Program-made: the position numbers and the translations under genes
NCBI GenBank assembly: GCA_944354265.1
Contig: CALVPX010000012.1
Location: forward strand, 1-41,685
Direction: 5' to 3'
DNA from: an uncultured Clostridia bacterium
GTDB taxonomy: Bacteria; Bacillota; Clostridia; Christensenellales; Borkfalkiaceae
DNA length: 41,685 nt
Shown: positions 33,379 to 41,534 of the stretch, piece by piece
Layout of the letters: each line of letters begins with the position of its first letter
How positions within the stretch are numbered: the first letter of the stretch is position 1
Notes under the pieces: generated by a model
Seen by the model: only the letters and a program-made list of their open reading frames with translations
Database searches by the model: none
Told to the model about the DNA's origin: nothing

Positions 33379-33472
33379 TTGCACTTTAAGTGCAAACTTC
33401 ACAAAAGCGTTATGCTTTTACTTCACTGCGTGCAGCGCTACTTCACTTTGCGGCATGGCCGCAAAACTTCAC
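33379..33472. repeat. Punctuated hairpin array, right arm (ACTTCAC heptamers)
   Basis: TTGCACTT/AAGTGCAA 33379-33395; ACTTCAC 33396-33402; AAAAGC/GCTTTT 33403-33419; ACTTCAC 33420-33426; a weak GCG/CGC hairpin 33427-33439; ACTTCAC 33440-33446; TTTGCGG/CCGCAAA 33447-33465; ACTTCAC 33466-33472. The heptamer is the reverse complement of that of the left arm. The arrays and the copy between them fill 33001-33519. Confidence 0.75.
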
Positions 33473-33519
33473 TTAATTATCCACAGCCCAATAACCCCTA
33501 ACGTTAAAGGAGTCCTTTT

Positions 33520-35232
33520 ATGCTCAACAAATACATAAACGCTGCCGCCAAGCGCACCAAGGCGGACATAGTTTTAAAAAATGCAACCTTCGTCAACACC
33601 CTCACGGGCAAAGTGGAGGAGGGCGACATCGCCATCACTGCCGACCGCATAGTCGGCATTGGCAGCTACGACGGGCTCAAGGAGTACGACATGTCCGGCA
33701 AGTATGTCCTGCCCGGGTTTATCGACAGCCACGTCCATATCGAAAGCTCCATGCTCGCCCCTGAACCCTTTGCCGAGCTCGTGGTGCCCCGCGGCACAAC
33801 TACAATAATCGCCGACCCGCACGAAATAACCAACGTCTGCGGCATGGCGGGCTTTGAATACATGGCGGAGGCAGCCAAAAATACCCCGTTGGAGGTGCAC
33901 TTTCAGCTGCCCTCCTGCGTGCCCGCAACCCCCTTTGAAAACAGCGGCGCAATACTCTCCGGCAAGGACATTGAGGCCAACATATGCCGCAACGAAGTGT
34001 TCGGACTCGGCGAATTCATGAACTTCCCCGGGGTCATAAATGCCGACCCCGACGTCATCAAAAAGTTGGAGGCGGCTCACGCCGCAGGCAAAATAATCGA
34101 CGGCCACGCCCCCTGCATACTCGGCGACAGCCTCAACGCCTATCTCTGCGGCGGCATAGTCACCGACCACGAGTGCGCCACCCCTCAGGAGATGGCTCAA
34201 AAGGCCGACCGCGGCGTGTACGTTCAGCTGCGCCACAGCTCGTCCATTCACGACATAGCCGCCAACTGCGCGGCAGTCAACGCGGGCAACATGCGCCGCT
34301 TTATCATGTGCACTGACGACCGCCACGCCGCCGACCTCAAGAATAAGGGTCACATAGACGACGCCCTCCGCACGGTGGTAGGGGCGGGGCTCGACCCCGT
34401 GTGGGCGGTTACCATCGCCACGCTCAACGCCGCCGAGTGCTACAACCTCAAGTGGAGGGGCGCCATAGCTCCCTATTACTTTGCCGACCTCGCCGTCGTC
34501 GACAATCTCACCGACTTCAACGTGCAGTGCGTTTTCAAGAACGGCGCCCTCGTGGCCGAGGGCGGCAGGCCGCTGTTCGATACCTCCAAACGCTACCTGC
34601 CCGCCGACGTCCTCAATACCGTCCATGTCAATCCCTTAAAGGCAGAAGATTTTGTGCTTAAGCTCAAGGGTGAAAGGGCCAAGGTGATGACCGTCAATCC
34701 CGGCAACATACTCACGGGGTGCGAGGTAGTGGATGTAAAGAGTGAGTGCGGCGACGTCGTTCTCCCCGATAATATTTTAAAGCTCGCCGTGGTCGAAAGG
34801 CACAACTATACGGGCAATATAGGAAAGGGGCTCTTAAAGGGCTACGGCTTCAAGGGCGGCGCCATGGGCATAACCATCGCGCACGACTCGCACAACATAA
34901 TCGTGCTCGGCGACGACAACGCCGCCATGGCAACGGCCGCCAACAAGCTCAAGGAAATCGGCGGCGGCATGGTGCTTGTAAACAGCGCCACGGGCGAGGT
35001 TGACTTCCTTAAACTCGAAGTGGGCGGGCTGATGTCCGCTCGGGACGCCGACTATGTCATAGAGGAGAGCGAGCGCCTGTATAAAAAGGCCTACGCCATG
35101 GGTGTGAACAAAGAGCTTGCCGCATTCATGACGCTTGCCTTCCTGTCCCTCGCCGTAATCCCCCACGTCAAGCTGTTGGACACGGGTTTGTTCGACGTCG
35201 ACAAATTTGAGTTTACCGATATAAATGCATAA
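33520..35232 (+). CDS. ade: Adenine deaminase
   Basis: 570 aa, ribosome site AAAGGAG. Hydrolyses adenine to hypoxanthine and ammonia (purine salvage). Amidohydrolase metal site PGFIDSHVHIESSML (His71, His73), ADPHEITNVCG, a conserved DGHAPCILG region, and the C-terminal domain typical of bacterial Ade (NYTGNIGKGLLKGYGFKGGA, TIAHDSHNIIVLGDD). Length is normal. Monocistronic as far as seen; the upstream region is the hairpin array, with no purine riboswitch that I can recognise. Confidence 0.96.
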   Translation: MLNKYINAAAKRTKADIVLKNATFVNTLTGKVEEGDIAITADRIVGIGSYDGLKEYDMSGKYVLPGFIDSHVHIESSMLAPEPFAELVVPRGTTTIIADPHEITNVCGMAGFEYMAEAAKNTPLEVHFQLPSCVPATPFENSGAILSGKDIEANICRNEVFGLGEFMNFPGVINADPDVIKKLEAAHAAGKIIDGHAPCILGDSLNAYLCGGIVTDHECATPQEMAQKADRGVYVQLRHSSSIHDIAANCAAVNAGNMRRFIMCTDDRHAADLKNKGHIDDALRTVVGAGLDPVWAVTIATLNAAECYNLKWRGAIAPYYFADLAVVDNLTDFNVQCVFKNGALVAEGGRPLFDTSKRYLPADVLNTVHVNPLKAEDFVLKLKGERAKVMTVNPGNILTGCEVVDVKSECGDVVLPDNILKLAVVERHNYTGNIGKGLLKGYGFKGGAMGITIAHDSHNIIVLGDDNAAMATAANKLKEIGGGMVLVNSATGEVDFLKLEVGGLMSARDADYVIEESERLYKKAYAMGVNKELAAFMTLAFLSLAVIPHVKLLDTGLFDVDKFEFTDINA

Positions 35233-35258
35233 ATATACTGCGGTGCGGCAGATATACT

Positions 35259-35290
35259 GCGGCGGGCGCCCCTCACGGTGCGCCCGCCGC
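35259..35290 (+). terminator. Terminator-like hairpin after ade
   Basis: GCGGCGGGCGC, 10-base loop, GCGCCCGCCGC. No T run. Confidence 0.6.
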
Positions 35291-35340
35291 AAGTTATGTG
35301 CGCCGCGGACGGCAGCCCGCGGCGCTCACGGCTCCGCCGT

Positions 35341-35462
35341 GTCATACTGAGCGGAGCGCAGGGAACGTAGTGACCGCAGCGCAGTCGAATGTATCTTGTA
35401 TGGATTAAACCGAACAAGATCTTTCGATTGCGCTCATTTCATTCGCTCCACTCAAGATGACG
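35341..35462. repeat. Family A repeat, copy 7
   Basis: GTCATACTGAGCGGAGCGCA ... GTCGAATGTATCTTG ... CAAGATCTTTCGATTGCG ... CTCAAGATGACG. Occupies the gap between ade and secA. Confidence 0.7.
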
Positions 35463-35531
35463 TGATTGGAATTATAATTGGCGCGGATTTTAATTTTTTC
35501 ATATTTTTTACAAAAAAGGCAAACAAACGCG

Positions 35532-35560
35532 TTTACAACGGCGGCAAAATGTAGTACAAT
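35532..35560 (+). promoter_or_regulatory. secA promoter
   Basis: TTTACA (35532-35537), 17 bases, TACAAT (35555-35560); expected start near 35567. Confidence 0.75.
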
Positions 35561-35580
35561 TATAAAGGATTAAAATAGCG

Positions 35581-35612
35581 TCATTGTGCAATCTCGGCAC
35601 AATGAATTTTTT
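35581..35612 (+). promoter_or_regulatory. Attenuator-like hairpin in the secA leader
   Basis: TCATTGTGC (35581-35589), loop AATCTCG, GCACAATGA (35597-35605), then ATTTTTT. A hairpin plus T run lies between promoter and coding region, so it could end transcription early. The stem is short and AT-containing; no ligand domain or leader peptide is visible. Confidence 0.5.
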
Positions 35613-35645
35613 AAGTAAAATATAAGGATTTTAAGGAAAGCGATA

Positions 35646-38510
35646 ATGGGACTTTTCAAGTACATTGCAAATGCCGACAGCCGCAGGGCTTTAAGAAAGC
35701 TCGACAAGCAGGCTAAGATAATAGAGGGGCTCGAACCCAAGTACGCCGCCATGAGCGACGAGGAACTTAAAAGTCAGACTTTAGTCTTAAAGGAGCGCCT
35801 CAAGAACGGCGAAACTTTGGACGACATTCTGTACGACGCCTTCGCCGCCCTGCGCGAGGCAAGTTGGCGCGTGCTCAAGATGAAGCACTTCCACGTTCAG
35901 ATAATCGGCGGCATATGCCTTCATCAGGGCAGAATTGCAGAGATGAAGACGGGCGAAGGCAAAACGCTCGTCTCAACCCTCCCCGCTTACCTCAACGCGC
36001 TCACGGGCAAGGGCGTCCACATCGTCACCGTCAACGACTATCTCGCCCGCCGCGACGCCGAGTGGATGGGCAAGGTGCACAAATTCATGGGGCTTACCGT
36101 CGGCATAGTCGTGCCCGGCATGGACGACAAGGCCAAAAAGGAAGCCTATCAGTGCGACATTATCTATGCCACCAACAACGAACTCGGCTTCGACTACCTG
36201 AGGGACAATTTAAAGACCTCTATCCCCGCCATGGTTCAGCGCGAGCTCAACTACTGCATAATCGACGAAATCGACTCGATTTTAATTGACGAGGCGCGCA
36301 CCCCCCTCATCATCTCGGGCAAGGGCGGCGAAAGCTCGCAGCTGTACGTCGACGTTGACAGGTTTGTCCGCACCCTTCACGGCGGCTTCGACGACGACAA
36401 AAAGGCCGCCGAATCGCGCGTGCCATACCGCAAAAAGAAGGGTCAGGAACTTACAGAAGAGGAGCAGAAGGTAAATGATCAGCTCACCGCCATCTTGAAG
36501 GATATGGAGAGTTGGGACTATATCATCGATCGCAAGGATAAGTCGGTCACCATAACCGAAAACGGCGCCAAGAAGGCAGAGCGATTCTTCAACATAAAGA
36601 ACCTCGGCGACATTGAAAATGCCGACCTCAACCACCACATTCAGCAGGCTTTAAAGGCGCACGAGCTGTTCATCCGCGACGAAAACTATATCGTCACGGA
36701 CGAGGGCGAAATAATGATTGTCGACGAATTCACCGGCCGCCTCATGGTGGGCAGGCGCTATTCGGACGGCCTCCATCAGGCTATAGAGGCCAAGGAACAT
36801 GTAAAGGTGCGCGAGGAGAACAAGACCCACGCCACCGTCACCTTCCAAAATTATTTCAGGCTTTACAACAAGCTGTCGGGCATGACGGGTACCGCCAAGA
36901 CCGAGGAGGCCGAGTTCAGAACCATCTACTCGCTCGACGTTGTGTGCATCCCCACAAACAGACCCGTTCAGCGCATAGACTATCCCGATAAGATCTTCGC
37001 CACGGTGGAGAGCAAAAAGAAGGCCATAGTGCAGGAGGTCATCGACCGCCACGCCAACGGTCAGCCCATCTTGATTGGTACCGTAACGGTAGACAGGTCG
37101 GAGGAGATCTCCCGCTTGCTCCGCCGCAACGGCATAAAGCACAACATACTCAACGCCAAAAACCACGCGCGCGAGGCGGAAATCGTAGCGCAGGCGGGCA
37201 GGTTCGGCGCCGTCACCATCGCCACCAACATGGCCGGCCGCGGCACGGACATTCTGCTCGGCGGCAACCCCGAATACCTCGCCAAAAAGCGCATGAGGGA
37301 GGAGGGCTACGACCACGACATGATAGAGGTGGCAATCTCCTATGCCGACCGTCCCTTCACCGAGGAGGAGCAGGCGGCAAGAAAGCGCTATGCCGACCTC
37401 TACGACATGTATAAAAAGGAGACCGACGCCGAAAAGGAAAAGGTGATAGAGGCGGGCGGCCTGTGCATAATCGGCACCGAGCGCCACGACTCCCGCCGCA
37501 TAGACAATCAGCTCCGCGGCCGTGCCGGCCGTCAAGGCGACCCCGGCGCCTCGGTATTCTTCATCTCGCTCGAGGACGACCTCGCCAAGCGCTTCGGCGG
37601 CGAAAAGCTCAAGTCGATCTATTCCACCCTCATGGACGAGGACGACTGCCTGCAGTCCAAAATGCTCTCCCGCTCGATCGAGAACGCGCAGATGGCCATC
37701 GAGGGCCGCAACTTCAGCGCCCGCAAGCACACGCTGCAGTACGACGAAGTAATGAACGAACAGCGCAAGCTGATATATGCCGAGCGCTTAAACGTTCTCC
37801 GCGGCGGCGACGTCCACGAACAGATGCTCAAGTATATCCCCGACTATGTGGCCAAGGTCGTGCGCGAGACGGTGAATACCGACGCCATGCCCGAACTTTG
37901 GGACGAGGAGGCCTTGAACGCCGCCCTGAAGCAGAGGGTCTACCCCGACGAGTGCACCTTTGAAATCACCCACGAAATGCTTGAAAAGTGGGACTACGAG
38001 TACGCAATCGAAAAGATCTCCAAGGAAGTCACCAAGGCCTACGAACAGAAGATTAAAAATATCGCTCAGGAGACGCACGGCGTAGTCGACTACCATCAGG
38101 TAGAGCGCAACGAGCTTCTCCGCGCCGTCGACAGAAATTGGATCGACCACATCGACGCCATGGATCAGCTCAGAAAGGGCATAGGCCTCCGCGGCTACGC
38201 GCAGCAGGATCCCGTCATCGCCTACAAGCAGGAGGGCCATGAAATGTTCGACGAAATGACCGAGCGCATACAGACGACCACAATTTCCCGCCTTCTCAAG
38301 GGCAAAATCGTGCGCGTGCCCGCACAGCCCGCCCGTCCACAGCCTGCGGCAAGCCGTCAGGCTGCACCCCGCCCGGCACAGCCGGCAGGGCAGGCTCCCG
38401 CACAGGAGGGCGGCACAACGCCCGCGCCTTCAACCCCCGCACAGGGTAACGGCAGCTTCGTGCCCGAAGGCACCCGCATTCACAGACCCAATAAGGACGA
38501 CAAGCAATAA
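35646..38510 (+). CDS. secA: Preprotein translocase ATPase SecA
   Basis: 954 aa, ribosome site AAGGAAAG. Motor that pushes unfolded preproteins through SecYEG. Visible: Walker A EMKTGEGKTLV (Lys106 region), GFDYLRDNL, CIIDEIDSILIDEARTPLI (Walker B near 206), NMAGRGTDILLGG, and GRAGRQGDPG (motif VI). The C-terminus after about 880 is a Pro/Ala/Gln-rich linker (QPAASRQAAPRPAQ) ending RIHRPNKDDKQ; the zinc-binding SecB-type tail is absent. Its stop overlaps the ATG of prfB (TAATG), an arrangement common in Firmicutes. Confidence 0.97.
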   Translation: MGLFKYIANADSRRALRKLDKQAKIIEGLEPKYAAMSDEELKSQTLVLKERLKNGETLDDILYDAFAALREASWRVLKMKHFHVQIIGGICLHQGRIAEMKTGEGKTLVSTLPAYLNALTGKGVHIVTVNDYLARRDAEWMGKVHKFMGLTVGIVVPGMDDKAKKEAYQCDIIYATNNELGFDYLRDNLKTSIPAMVQRELNYCIIDEIDSILIDEARTPLIISGKGGESSQLYVDVDRFVRTLHGGFDDDKKAAESRVPYRKKKGQELTEEEQKVNDQLTAILKDMESWDYIIDRKDKSVTITENGAKKAERFFNIKNLGDIENADLNHHIQQALKAHELFIRDENYIVTDEGEIMIVDEFTGRLMVGRRYSDGLHQAIEAKEHVKVREENKTHATVTFQNYFRLYNKLSGMTGTAKTEEAEFRTIYSLDVVCIPTNRPVQRIDYPDKIFATVESKKKAIVQEVIDRHANGQPILIGTVTVDRSEEISRLLRRNGIKHNILNAKNHAREAEIVAQAGRFGAVTIATNMAGRGTDILLGGNPEYLAKKRMREEGYDHDMIEVAISYADRPFTEEEQAARKRYADLYDMYKKETDAEKEKVIEAGGLCIIGTERHDSRRIDNQLRGRAGRQGDPGASVFFISLEDDLAKRFGGEKLKSIYSTLMDEDDCLQSKMLSRSIENAQMAIEGRNFSARKHTLQYDEVMNEQRKLIYAERLNVLRGGDVHEQMLKYIPDYVAKVVRETVNTDAMPELWDEEALNAALKQRVYPDECTFEITHEMLEKWDYEYAIEKISKEVTKAYEQKIKNIAQETHGVVDYHQVERNELLRAVDRNWIDHIDAMDQLRKGIGLRGYAQQDPVIAYKQEGHEMFDEMTERIQTTTISRLLKGKIVRVPAQPARPQPAASRQAAPRPAQPAGQAPAQEGGTTPAPSTPAQGNGSFVPEGTRIHRPNKDDKQ

Positions 38511-39610
38511 TGTTTAAAGCAGACGATTACAGGCTGAGGCTCAAGTCGCTGTCAGATACTTTGGCCGAGGCCAAATACGCCCTCGACATAGACAATCTCG
38601 GCGGCAAGCTTACCGAGCTCAAGGCCGAACAGGAGCAGCCCGAAGTGTGGGGCGACCTTGAAAAATCCAAAAAGATAGGCCGCGAAATTTCCTCAATCGA
38701 GGGCAAGATGACCGCCTACGAAAAGGGCGAAAAGGCCATTGAGGAGGCCAAGACCTTCGTCGACCTCATAGAGGAGGCGGACGACGAAAGCCTCATCCCC
38801 GAACTCGAGGACATGATCAAGACGGCCGAGGACGACATAGAGAACATGCGCATACGCGCCCTCTTGAAGGGCAAGTACGACTCCAACAACGCCATAATGA
38901 GCCTGCACGCAGGCGCAGGCGGCACCGAGGCGTGCGATTGGACGCAGATGTTATATCGCATGTACTGCCGCTACTGCGAAAAGCAGGGCTTCAAGGTCAC
39001 CGAACTCGACCTTGAAAACGGCGACGAGGCGGGCATAAAGTCGGTCTCCTTCAAGGTCGAGGGCGAAAACGCCTACGGCTTCTTAAAGGCCGAAAAGGGC
39101 GTCCACCGCTTGGTGCGCATCTCCCCCTTCGACTCCAACAAGCGCCGCCACACCTCGTTCGCCTCTGCCGAGGTCATGCCCGAAGTCGACGACGACAACG
39201 AAGTCGTCATCCGCGACGAGGACATAAGGATAGACGTCTACCGCTCCTCGGGCGCGGGCGGACAGAAGGTCAACAAGACCGAAACTGCAATAAGAATAAC
39301 CCACTTCCCTACGGGCATAGTCGTCACCTGTCAGAACGAGCGCAGTCAGCTTCAGAACAAGGAGATGGCCTTCCAATACCTGCGCGCAAAGCTCTTGGAG
39401 AGGCAGATTGCCGAAAGGGAGGCCGCCGACGCCGAGCTCAAGGGCGAAATCAAAAAGATAGAGTGGGGCAGCCAAATCCGCTCCTATGTGTTCTGTCCGT
39501 ACACTTTGGTAAAGGACCACCGCACGGGGTATGAAAACACCAACATTCAGGCGGTCATGGACGGCGACATTCAGGGCTTCATCATCGACTACCTCAAAAA
39601 GACTGTATAA
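38510..39610 (+). CDS. prfB: Peptide chain release factor 2
   Basis: 366 aa. Recognises UAA and UGA. Stop-codon tripeptide SPF in RISPFDSNKRRH (near 205), and the peptidyl-transferase GGQ in SSGAGGQKVNKT (near 250), prove RF2 rather than RF1 (PxT). The reading frame is continuous from the ATG overlapping the secA stop; there is no CUUUGA programmed frameshift site, so the usual UGA autoregulation is missing. Confidence 0.97.
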   Translation: MFKADDYRLRLKSLSDTLAEAKYALDIDNLGGKLTELKAEQEQPEVWGDLEKSKKIGREISSIEGKMTAYEKGEKAIEEAKTFVDLIEEADDESLIPELEDMIKTAEDDIENMRIRALLKGKYDSNNAIMSLHAGAGGTEACDWTQMLYRMYCRYCEKQGFKVTELDLENGDEAGIKSVSFKVEGENAYGFLKAEKGVHRLVRISPFDSNKRRHTSFASAEVMPEVDDDNEVVIRDEDIRIDVYRSSGAGGQKVNKTETAIRITHFPTGIVVTCQNERSQLQNKEMAFQYLRAKLLERQIAEREAADAELKGEIKKIEWGSQIRSYVFCPYTLVKDHRTGYENTNIQAVMDGDIQGFIIDYLKKTV

Positions 39611-39631
39611 CTTTAAAAAGCGGAAAAATTT

Positions 39632-39659
39632 TGCCGCGGCGGCAACTGCCGCCGCGGCA
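39632..39659 (+). terminator. 12-bp GC hairpin between prfB and tsaD
   Basis: TGCCGCGGCGGC, loop AACT, GCCGCCGCGGCA, with no T run. It ends ten bases before the tsaD ATG, so it could affect translation as well as termination. Confidence 0.6.
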
Positions 39660-39669
39660 CTTAAATTGT

Positions 39670-40707
39670 ATGTACGACATTTCAAACTATAAAATTAAAC
39701 AAACCCCCGTAATTTTGGGGCTTGAAAGCAGCTGCGACGAAACCGCCTGCGCCATAATACGGGGCAGAACGCTCCTTTCAAACTGCATAATCTCCTCCGC
39801 GGCGGAGCAGGCCAAGTACGGCGGCGTAGTGCCGGAAATCGCCTCCCGCGCCCACACCGAGGCGGTGGACGAAGTGGTCGGCCGCGCCTTGAAGGAGGCG
39901 GGCATGACGGTAAAAGACATAGATGCCGTCGCCGTCACCTACGGCGCGGGGCTTTTGGGCGCGCTGCTCGTCGGCCTGTCCTTTGCCAAGGGGCTTGCCT
40001 ATGCCCTCAACGTGCCCCTCATCGCCGTCAACCACATACGCGGCCATCTCGCCGCGGCCTATCTCGACGACCCCGCCTTAAAGCCGCCCTTCATAACGCT
40101 GCTTGCAAGCGGCGGCCACACGGCCATTCTGCACACCCAAAGCTACACGCAGTTTAATGTGCTTGCAAAGACCTTGGACGACGCCGCAGGCGAAGCCTTC
40201 GATAAGTGCGCCCGCGTCTTGGGCCTTCCCTATCCCGGCGGCCCAAACATTCAGCGCGCCGCGAAAGACGGTCAGGCAAATATTTCCTTCCCCTCGGCGC
40301 TCGTAAAGCACAGCCAAAGTCCCGCATTCTCGTACAGCGGCTTAAAGACGGCGGTCATAAATTACTGCCACAACGCCGCCCAAAAGGGTATGCTCGTGCC
40401 CGCGGCGGACGTTGCTGCCTCCTTTCAGAAGGCCGCGGTCGATCCCCTCGTCGAAAACACGGTCAAATTCGCCCTCGAAAGAGGAGTGGGCACGGTTACG
40501 GCGGGCGGCGGGGTAATCGCCAACGCATATCTCAGGCAAAGGCTTACTGAGGAGTGCCAAAGGGCCGGGTTGAAGTTGGTGCTGCCGCAGGTCAAGTTCT
40601 GCACGGACAACGCCGCCATGATAGCGGCGGAGGGGCTCAATAAATATCTTTCGGGCGACTTTGCCCCCATGTCAATCAACGCCGCCGCCCAAATCCCCCT
40701 GCAATAG
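39670..40707 (+). CDS. tsaD: tRNA N6-adenosine threonylcarbamoyltransferase
   Basis: 345 aa from the ATG at 39670 (an in-frame start at 39631 lies in the hairpin). With TsaB/TsaE it transfers the threonylcarbamoyl group to A37 of ANN-decoding tRNAs. ASKHA fold: LESSCDETACAI (19-29), metal-binding His122 and His126 in VNHIRGHLAAA, LASGGHT, DDAAGEAFDK, GGGVIAN. Normal length. No clear ribosome site. Its partners are not in the window. Confidence 0.96.
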   Translation: MYDISNYKIKQTPVILGLESSCDETACAIIRGRTLLSNCIISSAAEQAKYGGVVPEIASRAHTEAVDEVVGRALKEAGMTVKDIDAVAVTYGAGLLGALLVGLSFAKGLAYALNVPLIAVNHIRGHLAAAYLDDPALKPPFITLLASGGHTAILHTQSYTQFNVLAKTLDDAAGEAFDKCARVLGLPYPGGPNIQRAAKDGQANISFPSALVKHSQSPAFSYSGLKTAVINYCHNAAQKGMLVPAADVAASFQKAAVDPLVENTVKFALERGVGTVTAGGGVIANAYLRQRLTEECQRAGLKLVLPQVKFCTDNAAMIAAEGLNKYLSGDFAPMSINAAAQIPLQ

Positions 40708-40724
40708 AGGGGGTGCCTACTACA

Positions 40725-41267
40725 ATGGAAAATGAAGTTCTTATAAATAATAAACAATATAAAATTATAAAGCTATTGGGTAAAGGTAAAGGTGGATACT
40801 CCTATCTTGCTTTGGATGGCGGAGTTAAAGTCGTCGTCAAGCAAATTCACCACGAACCTTGCGATTATTACACTTTTGGAAATAAAATTCAGGCTGAGCT
40901 CAATGATTACGAGCGGCTGCGCGGCATAGGTATAGCAATGCCTACGCTTATTGACGTCGATGTCAAAAATGAGCGCATTGTAAAACAATTTATTGACGGC
41001 CCAACTGTTTACGAGCTTGTGCTTGCCAACAATTTGCCGCAAACTTGTGTAAACCAAGTCAGACATATGTGTTCAAAACTTTACCCCGCGAATACAAATA
41101 TAGATTACTTTCCAACTAATTTCATTCTTCAGGACGATGTGCTTTATTATGTTGATTATGAGTGCAATAATTACATGGACGAATGGAATTTTGAAAATTG
41201 GGGAATAAAATATTGGTCACAGACACCTGAATTTATTTCATACGCCAAGCAGCACGGCGCTTTGTGA
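40725..41267 (+). CDS. Small protein-kinase-fold protein (Bud32/RIO-like look)
   Basis: 180 aa from the ATG at 40725 (GAGGGGG 11 bases upstream; a GTG at 40713 overlaps that site). Glycine loop GKGKGGYSYLA, ATP-site Lys in KVVVKQI, helix-C region AELNDYERLRG, catalytic loop NIDYFPTNFIL (Asp and Asn kept, His replaced by Asn), and VDYE where DFG is expected. MPTLIDVDVKNERIVKQFID resembles the same region of Bud32-type kinases. AT-rich compared with tsaD, from which it is 17 bases away. Activity and target unknown. Possibly read with tsaD. Confidence 0.75.
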   Translation: MENEVLINNKQYKIIKLLGKGKGGYSYLALDGGVKVVVKQIHHEPCDYYTFGNKIQAELNDYERLRGIGIAMPTLIDVDVKNERIVKQFIDGPTVYELVLANNLPQTCVNQVRHMCSKLYPANTNIDYFPTNFILQDDVLYYVDYECNNYMDEWNFENWGIKYWSQTPEFISYAKQHGAL

Positions 41268-41294
41268 AGGATGAACTTCACTGTTTTTCCCTTT

Positions 41295-41420
41295 GTCATT
41301 TCGACCGAAGAGAGGAGGCGCAGCCGACGAACGTAGCGGAGAAATCCCCCAAACGAAGTCAGGACTGCGTTCTTGTAGATTTCTCCATGCGCTCACTATC
41401 GTTCGCTTAGTCGAAATGAC
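41295..41420. repeat. Family A repeat, copy 8
   Basis: GTCATTTCGACCGAAGAG ... GGAGAAATCCCC, then GTAGATTTCTCC ... TAGTCGAAATGAC: one long imperfect hairpin. Confidence 0.75.
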
Positions 41421-41472
41421 ATTGGGCGACATGCGACCCTAATGCGGTATTTAATTATTTGCCGCAATTTAC

Positions 41473-41501
41473 TTTACTTTTTTCAAATAATTATATATAA
41501 T
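41473..41501 (+). promoter_or_regulatory. Promoter of the T-box leader
   Basis: TTTACT (41473-41478), 17 bases, TATAAT (41496-41501), as in the methyltransferase promoter. Confidence 0.7.
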
Positions 41502-41534
41502 AAGAATACAATTAAATTTTCTAAAGGCGTTTAA

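Noticed and set aside
33090-33472. CRISPR array
   Set aside because: The conserved unit is only 7 bases, separators are palindromes, orientation flips in the middle and no cas genes are present.
33473-33519. Purine riboswitch before ade
   Set aside because: No three-way junction or conserved loop motifs; only the hairpin array and a ribosome site are present.
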